A DNA stretch of 64,000 bases from Aureisphaera sp963669405 (GCA_963669405.2 CAXXHF010000001.1:262859-326858), one strand, 5' to 3'; counted from the first letter of the stretch, positions 51,013 to 60,382 are shown. Made by a program: numbers and translations. Notes: a model not told the origin generated them from the sequence alone.

Positions 51013-52425
51013 ATGGGTAGAAGAAATAAGCGAGTCATTTTAGAGAATTTAGAAGTCATTGATACTGGCGCCAAAGGAAAGGCAGTTGCCAAGGCAGAAG
51101 ACGGTCGTGTCGTCTTTATCAACAATGCAGTTCCGGGAGATATAGTAACCGTCCAAACACATAAAAAAAGAAAATCTTATTACGAAGGTACCGCTATTTC
51201 CGTTCAGAAGTTTTCTGAAAGACGTGTAGAACCCGTATGTGCCTATTTTGGAACCTGTGGTGGTTGCAAATGGCAACATATGGGGTATGAGCATCAGTTA
51301 TACTTTAAACAAAACGAGGTAGAAAATAATTTGAAACGCCTTGGAGGTATCGAAATACCTGAAATCTCTCCCATACTTGGATCTGCTGAGCAGTATTTCT
51401 ATCGAAATAAAATGGAATTTTCTTTTAGCGATAGCAAATGGCTTACCAAAGAACAAATAGAGAGTGATGAAGTTGTTGAAAACAGGAACGCCCTTGGATT
51501 CCATATTCCGGGTATGTGGGACAAGATATTGGACATAGAAAAGTGTCACTTGCAAAAAGACCCCAGTAATGCCATTCGAAATTTCATTAAAAACAAAGCA
51601 GAATCCCTGGATATTCCTTTTTTCAATACCAGAAAACAAGAAGGAATGCTGCGTACACTAATGCTACGTACCTCCAGCACCAATGACCTAATGGTGCTTG
51701 TGCAGTTTTATGAAGAAGATATTGAAAAACGGGAAGCACTTCTGGATGCGGTAAAAATAGAATTTCCTGAAATTACATCGTTATTATATGTAATAAACAG
51801 CAAAGGAAATGATACCATATATGATCAAGAAGTAATCTGTTATCACGGTCAAGATCATATTTTTGAAGAAATGGAAGGCCTTCGTTTTAAGATAAATGCA
51901 AAGTCTTTTTATCAAACCAATAGTGCTCAAGCCTACGAACTGTATAAAGTAACTCGTGATTTTGCTTCCCTAACTGGGGAAGAATTGGTCTACGATCTAT
52001 ATACAGGAACTGGTACCATTGCTCAGTTTGTTGCAAAATATGCCAAAAAAGTCATTGGTATTGAGGCAGTGCCAGATGCTATTACAGCGGCTAAAGAGAA
52101 TGCCAAAAACAATGGCGTTGAGAATGTAGACTTTTTCGTTGGAGATATGAAAAACGTATTCAATGAGTCATTTATTAATGAGCATGGAGTGCCAGAAGTG
52201 GTGATTACCGATCCGCCAAGAGACGGAATGCACAAAGATGTAGTAGCACAACTGCTAACACTAAATCCAAAAAAAATCGTTTATGTTAGTTGTAACAGTG
52301 CCACGCAAGCACGTGATTTGGCTTTAATGGATCATGCTTATAAAGTAACAAAAGTACAGCCGGTAGATATGTTTCCACAAACGCATCACGTAGAAAATGT
52401 TGTACTTTTGGAAAAGAGAGATTAG
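51013..52425 (+). CDS. rlmD: 23S rRNA (uracil-C5)-methyltransferase RlmD
   Basis: 470 residues from the ATG at 51013 (MGRRNKRVILENLEVID). An N-terminal TRAM domain (about 10-70: GAKGKAVAKAEDGRVVFINNAVPGD) is followed by the iron-sulfur Cys set (PVCAYFGTCGGCKWQH, with a fourth Cys in IEKCHLQ). The SAM-binding part has DLYTGTGTIAQFVA, the catalytic Cys is in VYVSCNSATQARD, and DPPRDGM is present. It methylates U1939 of 23S rRNA or a related uracil in the RumA family. The following lipoprotein gene begins 6 nt after its stop. Confidence 0.92.
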   Translation: MGRRNKRVILENLEVIDTGAKGKAVAKAEDGRVVFINNAVPGDIVTVQTHKKRKSYYEGTAISVQKFSERRVEPVCAYFGTCGGCKWQHMGYEHQLYFKQNEVENNLKRLGGIEIPEISPILGSAEQYFYRNKMEFSFSDSKWLTKEQIESDEVVENRNALGFHIPGMWDKILDIEKCHLQKDPSNAIRNFIKNKAESLDIPFFNTRKQEGMLRTLMLRTSSTNDLMVLVQFYEEDIEKREALLDAVKIEFPEITSLLYVINSKGNDTIYDQEVICYHGQDHIFEEMEGLRFKINAKSFYQTNSAQAYELYKVTRDFASLTGEELVYDLYTGTGTIAQFVAKYAKKVIGIEAVPDAITAAKENAKNNGVENVDFFVGDMKNVFNESFINEHGVPEVVITDPPRDGMHKDVVAQLLTLNPKKIVYVSCNSATQARDLALMDHAYKVTKVQPVDMFPQTHHVENVVLLEKRD

Positions 52426-52430
52426 TGTAT

Positions 52431-52919
52431 ATGAAACAAAAACTCATACTGATTTGTATTGTCCTATCCTGCATCGTTTCTTGTACCAAAGACGATATTT
52501 GTGAAGAAGGAACCCCTACCACTCCCCTGCTTGTTATTGAATTCAAGGATGTAAACAACCAGACAGAAAACAAGGCCGTAGAAGATCTAAAAATACGATT
52601 AACTGATACTGACAATACTGAAGTATACGTTGGCACATCGGACACATTAATATCAATCCCCTTAAATACCGAAGCAACCTTCACCGAATATCAATTTATA
52701 GTGAATAGCACTGACGAGACCAATATGGATACAGACTTGGTAACGTTCAATTATTCTAGGGAAGATATCTACATAAACAGGGCCTGCGCTTTTAAGGTTA
52801 TCTATAATGACTTTTCTACCAATGTTGAAGGCGAAACCTCAAATTGGATACAACTCTTTACCGTACTTAAAACCACCATCGAAGATGAAACCGAAGCACA
52901 TCTTACTATTTTTCATTAG
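52431..52919 (+). CDS. DUF6452 family lipoprotein
   Basis: 162 residues from the ATG at 52431; a GTG two codons upstream is possible but less likely. The lipobox ends at Cys18 (CIVSC). The mature chain begins TKDDICEEGTPTTPLLVIEF and is beta-rich with a second conserved Cys (INRACAFKV). It matches DUF6452 proteins that usually lie between rlmD and a DUF6048 gene in Flavobacteriaceae. Function unknown. Its last 35 nt overlap the start of the following DUF6048 gene in another frame. Confidence 0.82.
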   Translation: MKQKLILICIVLSCIVSCTKDDICEEGTPTTPLLVIEFKDVNNQTENKAVEDLKIRLTDTDNTEVYVGTSDTLISIPLNTEATFTEYQFIVNSTDETNMDTDLVTFNYSREDIYINRACAFKVIYNDFSTNVEGETSNWIQLFTVLKTTIEDETEAHLTIFH

Positions 52920-53589
52920 TCTATGGCTTGGGTCGTTTTACAGTTTGGCCCAATCCAATACCGCAGAACAGGATACTATTCCCAAAAGAGTAGAGAAATA
53001 CGGAATCCGTGTGGGTGCAGATCTAGCTAAACTTGCCAGAACTGCTTTTGAAGATGGATATACTGGTTTTGAGGTTATGGGAGACCTACGTTTTTCGAAA
53101 AAATTCTATGCAGCCGCAGAAGTGGGTAATGAAACGAGGGATTGGGATGAGGAAAATTTAAAATCCACTACCAAAGGGAGCTATATAAAACTAGGTGCAG
53201 ATTACAACGCATACAATAACTGGTTGGGTATGGATAATGCCATTTTTGCAGGGTTACGTTATGGTTTTGCATCTTTTTCGCAAGAATTAACGAGTTACGG
53301 TATTTTTACCACAGACCCTACCTTCCCTAGTGAAATAGTAAACACTTCGCAAGAATTTACTGGATTAACAGCCAGTTGGGCCGAATTTATCTTTGGAATA
53401 AAAACAGAGGTTTTCAATAATCTATATTTATCAATAAACCTTCAGCTAAAAAGAAATATTAGCGAAACCAAGCCTGATAATTTTGATAATCTGATTATAC
53501 CTGGGTTCAATCGCACCTATGATTCCAGCAAATTTGGAGTGGGTTATGGTTATGGGATTTCGTATCTCATCCCTATTCTGAAACGGTAG
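52885..53589 (+). CDS. DUF6048 family outer-membrane protein
   Basis: 234 residues from the ATG at 52885 (MKPKHILLFFISLWLGSFYSLAQ), which starts a signal peptide; the frame is open 26 codons upstream but without a signal. The start lies inside the upstream gene (35-nt overlap). The mature chain has amphipathic strands of an outer-membrane barrel (GIRVGADLAKLARTAFEDGYTGFE, FAGLRYGFASFSQEL, FGVGYGYGISYLIPIL). Function unknown. Its 3' end overlaps the convergent THUMP gene by 17 nt. Confidence 0.82.
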   Translation: MKPKHILLFFISLWLGSFYSLAQSNTAEQDTIPKRVEKYGIRVGADLAKLARTAFEDGYTGFEVMGDLRFSKKFYAAAEVGNETRDWDEENLKSTTKGSYIKLGADYNAYNNWLGMDNAIFAGLRYGFASFSQELTSYGIFTTDPTFPSEIVNTSQEFTGLTASWAEFIFGIKTEVFNNLYLSINLQLKRNISETKPDNFDNLIIPGFNRTYDSSKFGVGYGYGISYLIPILKR

Positions 53590-54745
53590 GCTGTTTCTTC
53601 GCCTTTTTACTCCCTTCGTATAAATCGTACTTTACCAACTTACTTTCCAACTTTCCATTATAGAGCTTTATTTTTCTGGAAGGTCGTAAACCAACATGCT
53701 TTAATGCTTCCATATTAGAAGTAATCATCCAAGCCTGTGTTCCAGGATAACCGCGTTTCAGGGTATTTCCGATAGTACCGTAAAATTGAGAAACATCATC
53801 AATCGCCAAACGCTCATCATATGGGGGGTTGAATAATAAGTACATATAGCGTTCTGTTTCTTTACGGGTCTGGAAGAAGTCTTTGGTTTCAATTTCAATA
53901 AAATCATCCAAATTGGCATTCTTCACATTACTTCTGGCTTTTTTTGCCGAAAGTGCATCCATATCATAGCCATAGACTTTAAAATGAAAGTCCTTTATCT
54001 TTTTCAATGCAGAAGTTTCAATGAGTTCATACAAATCCACATCAAAATCTGGCCATGTTTCAAAACCAAACTCATCCCTATTAAGGTTAGGCGGTATATT
54101 ACAAGCAATCATGGCTGCTTCTGTTAGGATAGTACCACTTCCACACATAGGGTCCAAGAAATCACATTGCCCATTCCATCCAGAAAGCATGATCATTCCA
54201 GCTGCCAATACCTCATTAATGGGAGCATAGGTATTCTCAACCTTATAACCTCTTTTATGAAGGGATTGACCAGAGCTATCAAGAGATATTGTACATATAT
54301 TACGGTCTATATGCACGTTTACCCGCAAGGTAGGGTGATCCAAATCCACATCGGGGCGTTCTCCTTCTTTATCACGGAAACGATCCACAATTGCATCTTT
54401 TGTCTTTAAGGAAATGTACTTGGAGTGCGTAAATTGTTTTGAGAAAACTGTAGCATCTATAGCCAGACTTCCGTTTGCATCCATGTATTGCTCCCAAGGA
54501 ATGGCATATACTTTTTTATAAAGGTCTTCTTCTGTAAATACATTGAAAGCACTGATGGGCTTCAATATTTTAATGGCAGTTCTACAACATAAATTTGCTT
54601 TGTACATAAAACCAGTATCCCCTTCAAAAGAAACACTACGAACTCCTTTTTCAACAGAAGAAGCTCCTAATTTTCGTAATTCTTCAGCCAATAAGTCTTC
54701 CAAACCATACAAGGTTTTGGCCAACATTTTAAAGTTTTTTGACAT
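53573..54745 (-). CDS. THUMP-domain class I RNA methyltransferase (RlmL-type)
   Basis: 390 residues. The N-terminal THUMP domain (about 1-155) starts MLAKTLYGLEDLLAEELRKLGA and includes LRVNVHIDRNICTISLDSSGQSLHKRGYK. The SAM-binding part has FLDPMCGSGTILTEAAMIACN (motif I region) and the catalytic motif LLFNPPYDERL (NPPY). This is the TrmN/RlmL family that forms N2-methylguanosine in RNA. The exact target (23S rRNA is likely) is inferred. Single gene on the minus strand. Confidence 0.9.
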   Translation of the reverse strand: MSKNFKMLAKTLYGLEDLLAEELRKLGASSVEKGVRSVSFEGDTGFMYKANLCCRTAIKILKPISAFNVFTEEDLYKKVYAIPWEQYMDANGSLAIDATVFSKQFTHSKYISLKTKDAIVDRFRDKEGERPDVDLDHPTLRVNVHIDRNICTISLDSSGQSLHKRGYKVENTYAPINEVLAAGMIMLSGWNGQCDFLDPMCGSGTILTEAAMIACNIPPNLNRDEFGFETWPDFDVDLYELIETSALKKIKDFHFKVYGYDMDALSAKKARSNVKNANLDDFIEIETKDFFQTRKETERYMYLLFNPPYDERLAIDDVSQFYGTIGNTLKRGYPGTQAWMITSNMEALKHVGLRPSRKIKLYNGKLESKLVKYDLYEGSKKAKKQPTVSE

Positions 54746-54803
54746 CCTGCTTTGCTTTCAATGCTGCAAAAATAACCTATTTTAGCACCACTAAATAATA
54801 GGA

Positions 54804-55538
54804 ATGCGAAAAGAAGCCGAACATTATTGGTATTCATCTTGGTTCGACACCCCTTACTATCATATTCTCTACAAAGACAGGGACAAAAGGGAGGCGCAAC
54901 AGTTTATGGATAAGCTCACTGCATTCTTACAACTTCCCAATAAAGCAAAGGTTTTGGATCTAGCGTGTGGTCGTGGAAGGCACTCCATCTATTTAAGTGA
55001 ATTGGGGTTTCAGGTTATAGGGGTAGATCTATCTTTTGAAAACATAAAATTTGCAAAACAATTTGAAAGTTCGTCATTACGGTTTGAACAGCACGATATG
55101 TGCCTACCCTACCCCAAACAATTTGATGCTGTTTTCAATTTTTTTACCAGTTTTGGATATTTTGAAGTTGAAGATGACAATCTTCGAACCATTAAGTCCA
55201 TTAAAGCAGAATTGAAGAAAGGTGGTTACGGAGTTATCGACTTTTTAAATGTAAACCATGTTAAGCAACACCTCATGGCTTATGAAACCAAAACCATGGG
55301 AGGCATAACATTTCAAATTGAAAAAAAAATTGACAAACAGTATATTGTGAAACACATAAAATTCGAAGATCAAGGTCAGGATTTCCATTTTATAGAAAAT
55401 GTTCGTGCTTTACAAATGGAAGATTTTAAAAAATATTTTAAGGAAACCGGTGTCGAGTTACTTCACAGTTTTGGTGATTATCAATTGAACCCTTTCAATG
55501 AAAATACTTCAGAACGATTAATACTTATCTTTAGCTAA
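54804..55538 (+). CDS. Class I SAM-dependent methyltransferase
   Basis: 244 residues. The SAM motif I is VLDLACGRGRHSIYLSELGFQVIGVDLS (about 52-79) and a later motif is FDAVFNFFTSFGYFEVEDD. The N-terminus EHYWYSSWFDTPYYHILYKDRD is characteristic of a Bacteroidota family of Methyltransf_25-type proteins. Substrate unknown. It overlaps the ZIP transporter start by 1 nt (TAATG), so they are co-transcribed with the DUF4268 gene. Confidence 0.87.
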   Translation: MRKEAEHYWYSSWFDTPYYHILYKDRDKREAQQFMDKLTAFLQLPNKAKVLDLACGRGRHSIYLSELGFQVIGVDLSFENIKFAKQFESSSLRFEQHDMCLPYPKQFDAVFNFFTSFGYFEVEDDNLRTIKSIKAELKKGGYGVIDFLNVNHVKQHLMAYETKTMGGITFQIEKKIDKQYIVKHIKFEDQGQDFHFIENVRALQMEDFKKYFKETGVELLHSFGDYQLNPFNENTSERLILIFS

Positions 55539-56206
55539 TGCATTATTTCATACTCTTTTTCGCTGTTATTATAGGATATGCTATAGGAACTTTTTTTCAG
55601 AAAAAAGGAATTAAACAAATGCCACAAATACTGGCATTTAGTGGAGCTTTTTTACTTTCTGTCACCCTATTTGAACTCCTTCCGGAAGTTTTTGAGAACG
55701 GTCATGATCACGTTGGGGTTTATATCATGCTAGGGATTTTATTACAAATTGTGTTGGACTTTTTTTCCAAAGGTGCAGAACACGGGCATGTACATTTGGA
55801 TTCAGAAAGTAAAACATTTCCTTGGCTATTGTTTATAAGTTTGGCCATTCATGCACTTTTAGAGGGGTTTCCTGTTGCTCAAAATCAAAGTATGCTTATA
55901 GGTGTTGTTATCCATAAAATACCTATTGCCATTATTCTTACACTGTTTTTTTATAAAGCAAAATTTAAGCGATCCTCCATATTGGTCTTTCTGTTTTTAT
56001 TTGCATGTATGACACCTATTGGAAGTTGGTTATCTGCCGAAATTGAAATGCTTGCTGCTTATATTACTCCAATAAATGCTGTAGCTATAGGAGTCTTTCT
56101 ACATGTATCAACTACCATTCTATTTGAAAGTAGTAAAGATCATAAGTTTAATTTGGTAAAGTTGTTGTCTATTATCTTAGGTACTGTAATTGCTTATTTT
56201 GTATAA
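55538..56206 (+). CDS. ZIP family metal transporter
   Basis: 222 residues, about eight hydrophobic segments. A His-rich loop HGHVHLDSE (about 88-96) lies between helices, and the metal-site motifs HALLEGFPVA (about 108-117) and HKIPIAIILTLFF (about 129) are those of ZIP transporters, which import zinc or iron. The protein is short for the family but complete. It is translationally coupled to the methyltransferase before it and the DUF4268 gene after it (TAATG on both sides). Confidence 0.88.
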   Translation: MHYFILFFAVIIGYAIGTFFQKKGIKQMPQILAFSGAFLLSVTLFELLPEVFENGHDHVGVYIMLGILLQIVLDFFSKGAEHGHVHLDSESKTFPWLLFISLAIHALLEGFPVAQNQSMLIGVVIHKIPIAIILTLFFYKAKFKRSSILVFLFLFACMTPIGSWLSAEIEMLAAYITPINAVAIGVFLHVSTTILFESSKDHKFNLVKLLSIILGTVIAYFV

Positions 56207-56631
56207 TGTTCAGCAAAGAAGAATCCAAGAAAAAACGAGAGGAGTTTTGGATTTCGTTTGGTAAATCATTTCCAAGAAAATGGACTCTCTATCAAACCAA
56301 AATCAAGGATTTATCATTCAAATTTCACTTTGAGAGAAAATACGCCCGTGTTTCTATTGATTTTGAACAAGCCACAATTGAAAAACGAAAGGAGTTGTTT
56401 GAAAAATTCATTTCATTAAAATCAATCCTTGAAGAACAAATCCCAGAAATGATATTTGAGACCTCGTTGTTTCTTCCCAATGGGAAAGAAATTTCATCGA
56501 TCTATACTCAACTTGATGGAGTTTCCATTCATAACAAAAACTCATGGCAGGAAACCATGCTGTTTTTAAGGGATACTATGGAAAAGATTGAAGGGTTTTG
56601 GGAACTATACCAAGACTATATAAAGGATTAA
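56206..56631 (+). CDS. DUF4268 family protein
   Basis: 141 residues, no signal or membrane helix. The pattern EEFWISFGKSFPRKWTLYQTKIKDL, FHFERKYARVSIDFE and NSWQETMLFLRDTMEKIEGFWELYQDYI matches DUF4268, a small family often found fused or near restriction-related proteins but here alone. Function unknown. It overlaps the ZIP gene start/stop by 1 nt, and its stop overlaps that of the convergent hemolysin III gene by 4 nt. Confidence 0.85.
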   Translation: MFSKEESKKKREEFWISFGKSFPRKWTLYQTKIKDLSFKFHFERKYARVSIDFEQATIEKRKELFEKFISLKSILEEQIPEMIFETSLFLPNGKEISSIYTQLDGVSIHNKNSWQETMLFLRDTMEKIEGFWELYQDYIKD

Positions 56632-57251
56632 ATTACATCCCAAAGAATAAAGAAAAAATGAGATATACTGCCTCCTAATACAAAGAGGTGCCATATAGCA
56701 TGATTGTATGGAATTCTATCCTTTGCATAAAATACAATTCCTAAGGTATAGAAAGCGCCTCCCAATGCTAAAAATGTAATCCCCAAAGTAGAATGTATTT
56801 CCAAGACAGTCGAAAAATCGAATACAATTAACCAACCCATTAGGAGATACAGTAATAGTGATAGCTTTTCAAATTTTCCAGTAAAAAAGATCTTTAGAAG
56901 AGTACCCACAAGGGTTATGCCCCAAACTGTCCAAAAAATAGTCCAGCCAGATGTTTTTTCTAAAGAAATGAGTGCCAGAGGTGTGTAAGTGCCGGCTATC
57001 AGAAAATAGATACAAATATGGTCTATCTTACGAAAGGTATTTTTCCATTTCACGTGAGTAACTGCATGGTATATAGTGGAAGCTGAATACAAGAGAATTA
57101 CAGAAACCCCATAAAAAAGTACACTCATGGTACTGTAATCGGTTTTTCCGTTATCGAAAATCAATAAAATGATCAGGCCTACAATTCCAAATACAATTCC
57201 CAAACCATGAGAAAGTGCATTCCAAAGTTCTTCTGTTTTGCTATACATCAA
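56628..57251 (-). CDS. Hemolysin III / PAQR family membrane protein
   Basis: 207 residues, seven predicted transmembrane helices. The family residues are present: ELWNALSHGLGIVFGIVGL near the N-terminus, STIYHAVTHVKWKNTFRKIDHICIYFLIAGTYTP with the conserved His and Asp, and HAIWHLFVLGGSISHF near the C-terminus (zinc-site histidines). Despite the old name, haemolysis is not established; TrhA-type proteins affect membrane energetics and lipid homeostasis. Single-gene unit. The stop overlaps that of the DUF4268 gene by 4 nt. Confidence 0.88.
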   Translation of the reverse strand: MMYSKTEELWNALSHGLGIVFGIVGLIILLIFDNGKTDYSTMSVLFYGVSVILLYSASTIYHAVTHVKWKNTFRKIDHICIYFLIAGTYTPLALISLEKTSGWTIFWTVWGITLVGTLLKIFFTGKFEKLSLLLYLLMGWLIVFDFSTVLEIHSTLGITFLALGGAFYTLGIVFYAKDRIPYNHAIWHLFVLGGSISHFFFILWDVI

Positions 57252-57380
57252 TATATAGGTATTAACCTATGCTAAGTATTTAATTAATTCCATTCCAAAT
57301 ATGATGCAAAGGTATCATACAGAATTGCATACAGATCACCTATTAGATTACTTTAACTAAAATTGACCTTTTAATTTTGC

Positions 57381-57388
57381 TATATTTG
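57381..57388 (+). promoter_or_regulatory. Predicted -7 box upstream of M16 protease gene
   Basis: TATATTTG matches TAnnTTTG exactly, 23 nt upstream of the ATG at 57412. A TTG lies 15 bp upstream, shorter than the usual 19-21 bp spacing. Confidence 0.45.
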
Positions 57389-57411
57389 GTTTTGCTGAAA
57401 AAAAAATTGAT

Positions 57412-60273
57412 ATGAAACCCAACTTTCTTACCGTTCTATTTACCCTTTTATTTGTTGTAACTATTTCTTGTTCAGACCAAGAATCAAAAGAAACAACGGC
57501 TGAAACATTTCATGTTGACTATGAAAAGATCACACTTGACAATGGACTTCAGGTGATTTTTCACGTAGATCGTTCAGATCCTGTAGTGGCTGTAGCACTA
57601 ACAGTTCATGTAGGATCGGCTAGAGAAAAAGAAGGCCGCACAGGTTTTGCACACCTTTTTGAACATCTTCTATTTCTTGAATCGGAGAATTTAGGAAAAG
57701 GTGGATTGGATCAAATGAGTGCCCGTATAGGAGGTTCTGGAGCTAATGGTTCTACAAGTCGTGATCGAACCAATTATTTTCAAACCGTACCTAAAGATGC
57801 TCTTGAAAAAATGATTTGGGCAGAGGCAGACAAGCTAGGGTTTTTTATAAATACCGTAACAGAACCTGTTCTTGCCAAAGAGAAACAAGTAGTTAAAAAT
57901 GAAAAACGCCAAGGAGTAGATAATAGACCCTATGGGCATGTTAGCTATGTCATTGGCAAGAATCTTTATCCACAAGGGCATCCTTATAATTGGCAAGTAA
58001 TTGGGTCCTTGGAAGATTTACAAAACGCTAATTTACAAGACGTTAAGGAGTTTTATCAACGCTGGTATACGCCAAATAATACTACTCTCACCATTACTGG
58101 TGACTTTGATACTGAACAAGCAAAATCATGGGTTCATAAATATTTTGATGAAATACCTAAAGGCGAAGAAGTTCCACCTTTGGAAAAACAACCCGTACAA
58201 TTATCCACTACTAAGAAATTGTATTACGAAGATAATTTCGCCAGATTACCACAGCTTACCATGACTTGGCCCACGGTACCTCAGTACCATGAAGACTCCT
58301 ATCCACTAGAAGTTTTGTCCTCTTACCTTTCAGAAGGAAAAGAGGCTCCTTTCAACGAAATCCTTATAGACGAAGAACAGCTTACTGCCAATGTGACCAT
58401 GTTCAATTACAGTTCGGAATTAGCAGGCGAATACCGAATGATCATAAATGCTTACAGTGGAACGGATTTAAATGTAGTTGCAGAAGGTGTACAAAAGGCT
58501 TTTGAAAAATTTGAAAGTACAGGAATTCCTCAAGCAGATCTAGATAGAATCAAAGCTGGGCAAGAAACAGGGTTTTATAATGGTCTCTCTAGTGTTCTGG
58601 GAAAAGGATTTCAGTTAGCTCAATACGAGATCTTTACAGGCGATCCAGGGTTCATTAATAAAGATGTACAAAACATTCTAGCGGTTACAACAGAAGATGT
58701 GATGCGGGTGTATGAAAAATACTTCAAGGGAAAACATTATATAGCTACTAGTTTTGTTCCTATTGGGCAGACCGGATTAATTTTGGAAGGATCATCATTG
58801 GCAAACGTTGTAGAAGAACAAATTATTGAAGGTGCTGAAGAGACATTCGATGCTTCAGAAATAGCCAGTTATGAAAAAACTCCTTCCTCCTTTGATCGTT
58901 CTGTTGAACCTCCATACGGACAAAGTCCTGATTTAAATATTCCAGAGGTATGGGAGTCTTCTTTAGATTCTGGTATGAAAATCTATGGTATTACAAATAA
59001 TGAAGTTCCTTTGGTTCAGTTTCGATGCATCATTCAAGGAGGATTATTATTGGAAAATTCAGAAAGTGTTGGTGTTTCTAACATGCTTGCACAACTAATG
59101 GAAAAGGGTACGGCAACAAAAACAACAGCGCAATTAGAAAATGCAGTTGCAAAGTTAGGAGCAACCATTAATATATCAGCCAGTGATGAAAGTATCACCG
59201 TTTCTGGTACTACTCTATCTAAAAATTATAAAGAGACATTAGCACTGGTAGAAGAAATGATTTTGCAACCCAGATGGGATGAAGATGAGTTTAAACTTAT
59301 AAAACAAAGTACTCTAAGTAGACTTGAACAACAACTAGCGAACCCAAATAGCATTGCAGCAAATCAATACGCAAAATTAATTTATGGAGATGAACATATT
59401 CTCTCCCATAACATATTAGGTACTGCAGAAACAGTAAATAAAATTAGTGTTGAAGATTTAAGAGGATTTTACGAATCAAATTTTTCCCCTACGGTAACAA
59501 AAATATATATAGTGGGAGCTATTGATAAGAGTTTAGCAATAAATGGTTTTGATGGTTTAAATAAAAATTGGGTAGCCAAGGAAGTGGTATTACCAGATAT
59601 TACAGTACCTGAAGCTCCACAACAATCAAAAGTATACTTCTATGATGTCCCCGGGGCCAAGCAATCAGTAATTCGTTTTGGTTATCCTGCTCTGTCAGTT
59701 ACAGACTCAGACTACTATCCTGCTACCATTATGAATTACAGATTAGGTGGTGGTGGATTTGCGTCTCAACTTACCCAACAACTTAGGGAAGGTAAAGGAT
59801 ATACTTACGGGATTCGTTCAAATTTTAGTGGTTCAACAATTCCTGGTCCCTTTACCATATCAAGTGGTGTTCGTTCTAATGTTACCTATGAATCTGCCGC
59901 TTTAGTTAAGGAAATTGTAGAAAATTATGGTGAAAAATTCAATGAAGAAGATCTAGAAGTAACTAAGAGTTTTTTACTGAAAAGTGGTGCACGTGCTTTC
60001 GAAACTAGTAATGCAAAACTTAACATGCTCAATAATATTGGAGCTTACAATATGCCAAACGATTATGCCAAACAACGTCAAAAAACAGTAGAAAACATTA
60101 CCGTTAGTGACATACAAGCACTTACCGATCAGTATCTTGATCCTAATAAAATGATCTATCTTGTTGTAGGAGATGCACAAACACAGCTTCAGAAGTTAGA
60201 ACAATTGGGCTTTGGTGTTCCGTTCTACTTAATCCTAAAGATGAAGAGTTTAAGGATTAAGAGTTCTAGCTAG
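57412..60273 (+). CDS. M16-family zinc peptidase lipoprotein with altered C-terminus
   Basis: 953 residues. The lipobox ends at Cys20 (VVTISC). The inverted zinc motif HxxEH is H81-L-F-E84-H85 with the third ligand E164 in KEKQVVKNEKRQ. Two M16 halves are present; the second (about 500-930) is the inactive partner half. The C-terminal end PFYLILKMKSLRIKSSS is unusual: adding one base after codon 937 (at about 60222) gives VP-x-LLNPKDEEFKD and a stop at 60258-60260, a more typical end. The gene therefore probably carries a one-base deletion that changes its last residues. The catalytic part is unaffected. Confidence 0.85.
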   Translation: MKPNFLTVLFTLLFVVTISCSDQESKETTAETFHVDYEKITLDNGLQVIFHVDRSDPVVAVALTVHVGSAREKEGRTGFAHLFEHLLFLESENLGKGGLDQMSARIGGSGANGSTSRDRTNYFQTVPKDALEKMIWAEADKLGFFINTVTEPVLAKEKQVVKNEKRQGVDNRPYGHVSYVIGKNLYPQGHPYNWQVIGSLEDLQNANLQDVKEFYQRWYTPNNTTLTITGDFDTEQAKSWVHKYFDEIPKGEEVPPLEKQPVQLSTTKKLYYEDNFARLPQLTMTWPTVPQYHEDSYPLEVLSSYLSEGKEAPFNEILIDEEQLTANVTMFNYSSELAGEYRMIINAYSGTDLNVVAEGVQKAFEKFESTGIPQADLDRIKAGQETGFYNGLSSVLGKGFQLAQYEIFTGDPGFINKDVQNILAVTTEDVMRVYEKYFKGKHYIATSFVPIGQTGLILEGSSLANVVEEQIIEGAEETFDASEIASYEKTPSSFDRSVEPPYGQSPDLNIPEVWESSLDSGMKIYGITNNEVPLVQFRCIIQGGLLLENSESVGVSNMLAQLMEKGTATKTTAQLENAVAKLGATINISASDESITVSGTTLSKNYKETLALVEEMILQPRWDEDEFKLIKQSTLSRLEQQLANPNSIAANQYAKLIYGDEHILSHNILGTAETVNKISVEDLRGFYESNFSPTVTKIYIVGAIDKSLAINGFDGLNKNWVAKEVVLPDITVPEAPQQSKVYFYDVPGAKQSVIRFGYPALSVTDSDYYPATIMNYRLGGGGFASQLTQQLREGKGYTYGIRSNFSGSTIPGPFTISSGVRSNVTYESAALVKEIVENYGEKFNEEDLEVTKSFLLKSGARAFETSNAKLNMLNNIGAYNMPNDYAKQRQKTVENITVSDIQALTDQYLDPNKMIYLVVGDAQTQLQKLEQLGFGVPFYLILKMKSLRIKSSS

Positions 60274-60329
60274 TGCCGTTTTTTATACTCCTTAGGCTTA
60301 ATTTATAGATCAAAGTTTAAAACTTAGAG

Positions 60330-60382
60330 CAATCTCAATACTATTTATAATTTATACTTATACAAGCATAGTATTGAGGTTG
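60330..60382. repeat. 15-bp imperfect inverted repeat downstream of M16 gene
   Basis: CAATCTCAATACTAT at 60330-60344 pairs with ATAGTATTGAGGTTG at 60368-60382 (one G-T pair), loop of 23 nt. No T-run follows on either strand. It lies 56 nt past the M16 stop in an otherwise featureless AT-rich gap to the rRNA operon terminator; function unknown. Confidence 0.5.

Noticed and set aside
56206..56631. DUF4268 gene as part of a restriction or defence system
   Set aside because: No methylase, nuclease or helicase gene is adjacent; it is coupled to a ZIP transporter and a small-molecule methyltransferase.
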